From Bacteroidota bacterium (GTDB lineage: Bacteria; Bacteroidota; Bacteroidia; Bacteroidales; FEN-979), in assembly GCA_026391755.1 (NCBI GenBank), contig JAPLDN010000045.1, positions 1 through 11,496 of the forward strand: DNA of 11,496 nt. The letters run 5' to 3'. A program made the position numbers and the translations under genes. Below the pieces are notes generated by a model, which saw only the letters and a list, made by a program, of their open reading frames with translations, was not told the DNA's origin and did not search any database. Below, piece by piece: positions 6,686 to 11,496 of the stretch (the first letter of the stretch is position 1; the number at the start of each line of letters is the position of its first letter).

Positions 6686-7964
6686 TTGAAAACCAGATCC
6701 CGGCCTCATACAGTTGGTATTGTTTCTCTTGGATGTGCCAAGAATCTCATCGATTCGGAACTTCTTCAGAAGCAACTTGATGCCAGCAAGGTGAAAATCT
6801 CTTTCGATCCATCCTCCATTAAAGGCATTGATACCATGGTCATCAACACCTGCGGATTTATAGGGGATGCCAAACAGGAATCGGTTGAAACCATCCTCGG
6901 ATACGTGCAGGCAAAGTCGGAAGGCAAACTTAAACATGTCTTTGTCATGGGCTGCCTTTCCGAACGATACAGGGAGCAGCTCCGTAAGGACATCCCCGAA
7001 GTTGATGCTTTTTATGGGGTCAATGAACTGAAAACTGTTTTCAGAGACCTTGGAGCCCATTATAACAAGCAACTCCTTGGCTAAAGAATGATCTCCACAC
7101 CTTCACATTATGCCTATCTGAAAATCGCTGAAGTATGTGACCGGAAGTGTTCGTTCTGCGCCATTCCCGGAATACGGGGGGGCCATGTTTCAAGATCATC
7201 CGCCGACATCGTAAAAGAAGCTGAAGGGCTTGTTGCCGGAGGAGTTAAAGAGATCATAGTAATTTCGCAGGACACTACGTATTACGGACTTGATTTATAC
7301 AAAAGACGCAAGATAGCTGGATTGCTGGATAGTTTAGCGAAAGTCAATCCCGATGGATGGATACGCCTTCATTATGCCTATCCTCATGGGTTCCCCCTGG
7401 AACTGTTACCGGTGATCCGTGAACATCAGAATATCTGCAGGTATATTGACATCCCCCTGCAACATATCAATAATCGTATATTGAGGTCAATGAAACGGGG
7501 GCTCTCATCGGCCAGAACCCGTAAACTGGTAGATACCATCAGAAAGGAAATTCCCGGTATTATCCTCAGAAGCAGCTTCATCGTAGGATACCCCGGGGAA
7601 ACTGATCAGGAATACCGTGAGTTACTTGAATTTGTGCGAGAGACCGGGTTTGACCGTCTCGGTGTCTTTGCATATTCACATGAAGAAGGCACTTCAGCCT
7701 TTAAGCTCAGGGATGATGTCAGCAGAAAAATAAAACAGGAAAGGCTTGAAGAGATTATGGAGGTGCAGGAGGGGATCTCGCTAAATAAAAACCTGGGCAG
7801 GCTGGGCACAAATCTAAAGGTGCTTATCGACCGCAAGGAAGGGGATTCCGGTTGCCGGCAATAAATTAAAACCGGGAACGTTTTCAGAAGTAAGCATAAA
7901 ATCGGCCGAAAGTTTTGATCTGTATGCAGAACCTCTGGCGAAGCTTGGATTAAGCAGGAAATAA
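6686..7964 (+). pseudogene. rimO: Ribosomal protein uS12 methylthiotransferase RimO, interrupted by an in-frame stop and a C-terminal deletion
   Basis: RimO is a radical-SAM enzyme with two 4Fe-4S clusters that methylthiolates an aspartate of uS12. The start used is TTG 6686, 10 bp after the ftsY stop; no ATG lies nearby in frame. The N-terminal UPF0004 domain has cluster cysteines Cys17 (LGCAKN), Cys56 (NTCGF) and Cys90 (MGC). An in-frame TAA at 7082-7084 follows LLG, and the same frame continues RMISTPSHYAYLKI into the radical-SAM triad Cys151, Cys155 and Cys158 (CDRKCSFC). One base (GAA to TAA) would explain it, since LGER is a natural reading. The conserved EGC before the triad reads EVC. 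The frame runs to VLIDRKEGD at 7844-7846. The TRAM domain end (IPVAGNKLKPGTFSEVSIKS, FDLYAE) then resumes in another frame from 7845, to TAA 7962-7964. About 18-20 TRAM residues of the GRTEFDSPEVDN type are missing. Confidence 0.88.
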
Positions 7965-7975
7965 ATTTAAATTTG
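7945..7975 (+). promoter_or_regulatory. Probable promoter of the MORN-repeat/thioesterase unit
   Basis: TTG at 7945-7947 and a perfect TAAATTTG at 7968-7975 are 20 bp apart. The -33 box lies inside the last codons of rimO, and the leader to ATG 8025 would be about 40-45 nt of A/T-rich sequence. The A/T-rich background makes chance matches easier than at the rpmG promoter. Confidence 0.5.
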
Positions 7976-8024
7976 CTGAAATTATTTAAATTACACGAAG
8001 AAAGAATCCCAAAAATAAAGCAAT

Positions 8025-8804
8025 ATGAAAAAGTACGTCCTAATCACGATCACATTCCTGTTTCTGCTCCCGATCATTTTAAGATCACAGGTAAACCCCG
8101 TAGCTCAAGCTTCTGATACTATCAATAAATTGGATGTCTCAGGTTCAAAAACCGGCTATTGGGAAGAGAAATCAGGGGAGATCACAAGCAAGGGATTTTA
8201 CAAGCTGAATAAAAAAGATGGCAGTTGGGTAGGCTTTTATTCCAACAATTACATTGCCAGGCTTGAATATTACAAGAATGGTCTCAAAGACGGACCTTCA
8301 GTTCAGATTGATCGCAGGGGCAAGGTTACCTTATTCGAATCTTATCAGCTCGGAGCTCTTAACGGGCCACAGATAGTATACTCACAATTGGGTGATTTCC
8401 CGATTTCGGAAACAAATTATCAGAAAGGACAGAAGAACGGGGTTTACCGCTTGTATTATGAAACAGGTAAGATGCAGGAAGAATCGTATTATGGTGACAA
8501 TCAGAAAAATGGCTCTTCACGTTGGTTTAATAAAAACGGCAGGATTATGGCCGAATACAGTTATAAAACCGGAAATTTTGAAGGTGTGCAGAAGACTTTT
8601 TACGATAATGACACTGTACAGATATTGTCGAATTATACAAAAAACGAGCTTACCGGAGTATACAAGGAGTTCTACAGGAATGGCAAACTCAAACTCTCCG
8701 GGAAATATGTAAATGGCTTGAAAGACGGCCCCTGGGTTGAATATGACGAGACCGGAAAGGCTGTTAAAACCACCAAGTATAAAGCAGGGAATGCACCAAA
8801 ATAA
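8025..8804 (+). CDS. Exported MORN-repeat (variant) protein
   Basis: 259 residues. Residues 1-22 are a signal peptide (MKKYVLITITFLFLLPIILR, cleavage around RSQ). The rest is a chain of roughly 22-residue MORN-type repeats with the pattern G-x-W/Y-x-x-Y/F-x-x-x-G. Clear units are GYWEEKSGEITSKGFYK, GSWVGFYSNN, GVYRLYYETGKMQEESYY, GVQKTFYDND, GVYKEFYRNGKLKLSGKY and GPWVEYDETGKAVKTTKY. The fold is an elongated beta-sheet repeat, known in Bacteroidota as 'toxin-antitoxin system YwqK family' or MORN proteins, for which no general function is established. No lipobox is present, so it is probably periplasmic. It ends 6 bp before the thioesterase start and probably shares its transcript. The frame is intact, unlike both neighbours. 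Confidence 0.82.
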   Translation: MKKYVLITITFLFLLPIILRSQVNPVAQASDTINKLDVSGSKTGYWEEKSGEITSKGFYKLNKKDGSWVGFYSNNYIARLEYYKNGLKDGPSVQIDRRGKVTLFESYQLGALNGPQIVYSQLGDFPISETNYQKGQKNGVYRLYYETGKMQEESYYGDNQKNGSSRWFNKNGRIMAEYSYKTGNFEGVQKTFYDNDTVQILSNYTKNELTGVYKEFYRNGKLKLSGKYVNGLKDGPWVEYDETGKAVKTTKYKAGNAPK

Positions 8805-8810
8805 TTCCTG

Positions 8811-9219
8811 ATGAAGGAACTTCGCAATCCATTTGTGTCATTGGAAGGGTACAATTGTTTTGGTTGTTCACCTGGTAATTCCATAGGCCTTCAGATGAAG
8901 TTTTTTGAAGACGGTGAAGAAATTGTTTCACAATGGGAACCAAAAAAACATTTCCAGGGGTATCATACCATACTTCACGGGGGTATACAGGCAACCCTGA
9001 TGGACGAGATCGCAAGCTGGTTTGTGTATGTCAAACTGAAATCAGCCGGGGTCACATCAAAAGCTGAAGTCAGATATATCAAACCACTTTATGTCGACAG
9101 GGGAGCATTAACGATTCGTGCATCCCTGTTCAGGATGAGAAGAAACCTGGCCGACATTTCGGTGAAAATATTCGATCATGAAGGGGTCCTTTGACCCGGG
9201 GGCTCAGAACTTCTACTGA
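8811..9219 (+). pseudogene. Hotdog-fold acyl-CoA thioesterase (PaaI-like), frame broken near the C-terminus
   Basis: The PaaI/4HBT-type hotdog fold hydrolyses acyl-CoA thioesters in the cytosol; the physiological substrate is unknown. The frame from ATG 8811 gives MKELRNPFVSLEGYNCFGCS, then HGGIQATLMDEIASW (56-70, with HGG and Asp65 of the hotdog helix), GVTSKAEVRYIKP (80-92) and HEGVL, before TGA 9192-9194 at 127 residues. Relatives are about 150-160 residues and continue GVLCTxG...YFxFP...yPGxexFY. Exactly that end is present in the +1-offset frame: reading the partial codon before ACCCGG as TAC gives YPGAQNFY, with TGA at 9217-9219. About 18-20 residues (the last long beta-strand) are therefore missing at 9192-9194. 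A terminator 25 bp after the recovered TGA supports this as the true gene end. Confidence 0.75.
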
Positions 9220-9244
9220 AATTAAGGATAGAAATGAAACGTAA

Positions 9245-9266
9245 GGCAGGGCTACCTGCCGTTTTT
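9245..9266 (+). terminator. Intrinsic terminator of the MORN/thioesterase unit, inside the convergent lipoprotein gene
   Basis: A perfect 6-bp GC-rich stem (GGCAGG 9245-9250, CCTGCC 9255-9260) closes on GCTA and is followed by GTTTTT. The T-run lies on the plus-strand side, so it acts on rightward transcription. It overlaps the last four codons and the stop of the minus-strand lipoprotein gene, which itself lacks a U-tract on that side. Confidence 0.75.
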
Positions 9267-9443
9267 AAGCTGGTAATTCTTCGGAACCGGTTTTGATTTC
9301 GGGCTATACAGAAGATTGTAGTTGCTTTTATTCTTCTTGATTTTATGATAGTTCCTGGAGCGATTGGCTTCACAGGAATATTTATTCTTAGAACAGGCGC
9401 TCAAAAGGAACACCAGGCATAAGCCGGTGAATATGATTTTCAT
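9252..9443 (-). CDS. Small lipoprotein, function unknown
   Basis: 63 residues from ATG 9443 (MKIIFTGLCLVFLLSACSKN): a short basic start, a hydrophobic stretch and a good lipobox LSAC with Cys17 as the lipidated residue. The upstream in-frame ATG at 9524 would put 27 residues ahead of the signal and is rejected. The mature chain of about 47 residues is very basic (SKNKYSCEANRSRNYHKIKK, then KPVPKNYQLKNGR), with a second cysteine at 24. I recognise no family. A matching -7 box (TACCTTTG) lies 56 bases upstream. The gene is convergent with and overlaps the thioesterase terminator, and is divergent from the T9SS protein gene. The lipobox and the promoter make it a real gene rather than a chance frame. 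Confidence 0.65.
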   Translation of the reverse strand: MKIIFTGLCLVFLLSACSKNKYSCEANRSRNYHKIKKNKSNYNLLYSPKSKPVPKNYQLKNGR

Positions 9444-9498
9444 TAAGAGCCCCCCGGGCCTGGAAGGTGTATAATACATGCTTGATAATTGATGTTGA

Positions 9499-9506
9499 CA
9501 AAGGTA
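9499..9506 (-). promoter_or_regulatory. -7 box (TACCTTTG) of the small lipoprotein gene
   Basis: On the minus strand the box is an exact TAnnTTTG. The nearest TTG upstream (9522-9524) is only 15 bp away, shorter than usual, so the -33 part is doubtful. The leader of about 50 nt contains a run of GGCCCGGGGGGC (9446-9457) just before the start codon that could pair with itself. Confidence 0.45.
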
Positions 9507-9567
9507 AGAAATATAAGGATTCAATGGATTCTAATGCTCTTGTAAGCGGAATTTGTATCTTCGCTTC

Positions 9568-10572
9568 ATGAAGCAGCAATTGAAATTACCTTGGGCAGTA
9601 ATCTCTCTGATCCTGATCACCGGTTTTTCATTTGGACAGTATGCGCCACCTCCGGGTTATCCAGGCACGACCGCAATCAGCAAAGACAGTTCGGCTTTTT
9701 ACGCCTGGGCTACAAACTGTACAGTGAAGAGGGGGTTTGTTAATATTGCTGATACAAATTTTGTTTACAACAACTCTAACAGGGCTTCCTATGGAAATGT
9801 TTACATGGCCACCGGCAAGCCCGACGGTCTTGTAATCAGTCTGGGTGACGGAGGTGTGGCAACCCTGACTTTCGATACTGTAATCTCAGATCATTTAGGC
9901 TGGGACTTTGCTGTTTTTGAAAACTCATTCAGTGACGGATTCCTTGAGCTTGCATACGTGGAAGTGAGTTCCGACGGGGTGAATTTTGTGCGCTTCCCTT
10001 CCGTCTCCCTCACGCAGACCCTGCAACAGGTTGGGACCTTTGACACTTTGGATACAAGAAAGATCAATAATCTTGCCGGCAAATATCGCGCGTTTTACGG
10101 AACCCCGTTTGACCTGAACCAGCTTAAAGATAGTTCATCCGTTGACATACACCACATAACCCACATCAGGATCATCGATGTTGTGGGAGACCTTCAGGAT
10201 GCCTATGCTCGCTATGACTCCCAGAATCATAAAATAAATGATCCCTGGCCGACTCCCTTTGATACTGGGGGATTTGATCTTGACGGTGTAGGCCTCGTGC
10301 AAAATGCCCCTACTGCCGCTGACAGTGATTTAAATCTACCGGGGATCAGTATAATCCCGAATCCCTGCTCCTCCCAGGCGGGATTCTTTACCGGGACATC
10401 AGTGCCACTAAATTTTGAGATTACCGACCTGACCGGAAGAATATTGATACAATCTTCATTCTCTGTTTCCACCCACGTTGATATCTCAGACCTCCCTTCA
10501 GGAATTTACTTTGTAAATTTCACTTCTTCCGGAACCTCTTGGCGATTAACAAAAAAACTGCTGAAATATTAA
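9568..10572 (+). CDS. Surface/secreted protein with T9SS type A sorting domain, linked to a TonB-dependent receptor
   Basis: 334 residues. ATG 9568 is preferred over ATG 9553 because the signal peptide (MKQQLKLPWAVISLILITGF, cleavage near SFGQ at 21-24) starts there, and a near-consensus -7 box TATCTTCG (9556-9563) overlaps the longer version. That box would give an almost leaderless mRNA. The central domain has GNVYMATGKPDG (76-87), SLGDGGVATLTF (91-102), GWDFAVFENSF (111-121), LAYVEVSSDGVNF (128-140) and GGFDLDGVGLV (234-244). This is a beta-sandwich-like pattern with acidic loops that may bind calcium. Residues 260-334 are the T9SS type A domain (IIPNPC, LTGRILI, PSGIYFVNF, LTKKLLKY). With the receptor 7 bp downstream, an accessory surface lipid-free ligand-binding role is inferred. 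Such pairs occur in Bacteroidota cobalamin loci, but no B12-box sequence is seen upstream. Confidence 0.78.
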   Translation: MKQQLKLPWAVISLILITGFSFGQYAPPPGYPGTTAISKDSSAFYAWATNCTVKRGFVNIADTNFVYNNSNRASYGNVYMATGKPDGLVISLGDGGVATLTFDTVISDHLGWDFAVFENSFSDGFLELAYVEVSSDGVNFVRFPSVSLTQTLQQVGTFDTLDTRKINNLAGKYRAFYGTPFDLNQLKDSSSVDIHHITHIRIIDVVGDLQDAYARYDSQNHKINDPWPTPFDTGGFDLDGVGLVQNAPTAADSDLNLPGISIIPNPCSSQAGFFTGTSVPLNFEITDLTGRILIQSSFSVSTHVDISDLPSGIYFVNFTSSGTSWRLTKKLLKY

Positions 10573-10579
10573 TACTTTC

Positions 10580-11496
10580 ATAAAATACTTCCTTTTCGGC
10601 GGGATTCCCTTTTTCTTTCTTCTTCAGAATCCATGCAATTTAAATGCCCAATCCTTCAAGGATACTTTGCAATTGAAAGAAACTGAAGTCAGGGCAAACC
10701 TGGTTCCCGGCAATAACGGCTATAAAAAAGTTAAGTTTGACTCTCTGATCCTCCTGCCATACAGGGATGCCGATCTTTCGACCGTCCTGTCGCAGATATC
10801 GACAATTTTTATCAAATCATACAGTCCGGGAAGCCTTGCCACAACTTCATTCAGAGGGACTCCTGCCAATCATACCCAGGTGGAATGGAATGGCATCAGC
10901 CTGAGCAATCCCATGCTTGGCCAGTCTGATCTTTCACAGATCCCTGTCTCAGCTTTTGACGAGATTGAAATTCTTTACGGAGCCTCAGGTCTTACTAAAA
11001 CAAGCGGGGCTTTTGGAGGGGTTGTAAACCTTGTTACAAATCCTGATTGGAACAACAGGATACACGCATCAATAGCCCAGACCATCGCTAGCTTCGAAAA
11101 TTATACAACCGAGGCAGGAGTCATTGCAGGCACTTCCTCATTTCAATCCCATACACGTCTGAATTACCTGACCGCAGCGAATAATTTTCCATATAACGAT
11201 GATTTCACAGGCGAAAAAGTAATACAGAGTAATGCAAACATACGGCAGTATGGCCTCACCGAAGAGGCTTTCTGGAAATTAAAGGATAAACATCTTTTTA
11301 CAGCCCGTATCTGGTTCAGTTATGACAACAGGGACATTCCTCCTGTTGTCGAGGGAAGTGCGACCTATTACCCTCAGAAAATGCTGAATAAAACCCTGAG
11401 ATCAATTCTTGAGTATAAGCTGGTAGAAAGATACTGGAATCTCTCCTTAAAGACTTCACTGGTCAATCAATTCATGAACTACAGGAACGACAGTAT
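10580..11496 (+). CDS. TonB-dependent outer-membrane receptor, N-terminal part (cut by window edge; no standard start codon)
   Basis: One frame is open from 10565 to the window end and carries a TonB-dependent plug: DTLQLKETEVRA (candidate TonB box, 10661 on), LSTVLSQISTIFIKSYSPGS, LATTSFRGTPANHTQVEWNG, SLSNPMLGQSDLSQIPV, FDEIEILYGASG and GAFGGVVNLVTNP. The first barrel strands follow. No CarboxypepD_reg domain precedes the plug, as in BtuB-like rather than SusC-like receptors. No ATG, GTG or TTG occurs in frame before the plug. The best start is ATA 10580, giving KYFLFGGIPFFFLL then NLNAQS, which reads as a signal peptide if the first codon were ATG. It begins 7 bp after the T9SS protein stop, so the two form an operon. 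The receptor is predicted to import a small ligand energised by TonB-ExbBD; cobalamin is a guess from family resemblance. Confidence 0.8.
   Translation, partial: MKYFLFGGIPFFFLLQNPCNLNAQSFKDTLQLKETEVRANLVPGNNGYKKVKFDSLILLPYRDADLSTVLSQISTIFIKSYSPGSLATTSFRGTPANHTQVEWNGISLSNPMLGQSDLSQIPVSAFDEIEILYGASGLTKTSGAFGGVVNLVTNPDWNNRIHASIAQTIASFENYTTEAGVIAGTSSFQSHTRLNYLTAANNFPYNDDFTGEKVIQSNANIRQYGLTEEAFWKLKDKHLFTARIWFSYDNRDIPPVVEGSATYYPQKMLNKTLRSILEYKLVERYWNLSLKTSLVNQFMNYRNDS

Noticed and set aside
5784..9219. Translational bypassing or a mini-intron explaining the broken genes
   Set aside because: Those systems involve extra DNA that is skipped or removed. Here conserved codons are absent, not interrupted.
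9444..9567. Cobalamin riboswitch upstream of the T9SS protein/receptor pair
   Set aside because: No GCCACTG-like B12 box is visible, and the 124-bp gap is shared with the divergent lipoprotein promoter, leaving too little room.

Overview
The window looks like a chromosomal segment of a Bacteroidota organism, probably of the Bacteroidales/Marinilabiliales type. Three things support this. There are two secreted proteins with type IX secretion (T9SS) C-terminal sorting domains. Several promoters have the Bacteroidota form TTG-N19/20-TAnnTTTG, and Shine-Dalgarno sequences are generally absent. The gene order rpmG - DUF4295 - ftsY - rimO is characteristic of the phylum. No phage, transposon, CRISPR array, tRNA or rRNA is visible; the content is core housekeeping plus envelope genes.

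Layout: (1) 1-306, minus strand: N-terminal part of a secreted YncE-like beta-propeller. (2) 474-2177, plus: secreted Asp-box (BNR) propeller with a T9SS domain. Its stop overlaps that of a convergent class III PLP aminotransferase (2174-3379, minus). (3) 3380-3533: intergenic stretch with an imperfect 26-bp inverted repeat next to a consensus promoter. (4) 3534-4334, plus: short-chain dehydrogenase, tail to tail with xerD (4338-5243, minus). (5) 5294-5768: strong promoter, rpmG (bL33), DUF4295 and a perfect 12-bp-stem terminator. (6) 5784-7964: ftsY and rimO, both with broken reading frames as given. (7) 8025-9266: MORN-repeat exported protein, a hotdog thioesterase (also broken) and a terminator that lies inside a small convergent lipoprotein gene (9252-9443). 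(8) 9568-11496: T9SS surface protein followed by the 5' part of a TonB-dependent receptor with no normal start codon, probably one outer-membrane uptake locus.

The ribosomal, FtsY and RimO genes form a translation/secretion cluster: a ribosomal protein, a DUF4295 protein that is probably ribosome-associated, the SRP receptor, and the enzyme that methylthiolates ribosomal protein uS12.

The most striking result is a cluster of lesions. ftsY, rimO and the thioesterase each lack an internal block that I estimate at roughly 45-65 nt. Each loss has length 3n+2, and the family-conserved reading frame resumes immediately afterwards. rimO also has an in-frame TAA, and the receptor has ATA where ATG is expected. 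Because the sequence on both sides is otherwise well conserved and ftsY is normally essential, assembly or consensus error is the leading explanation. Very recent inactivation is the alternative. I found no convincing undescribed system.
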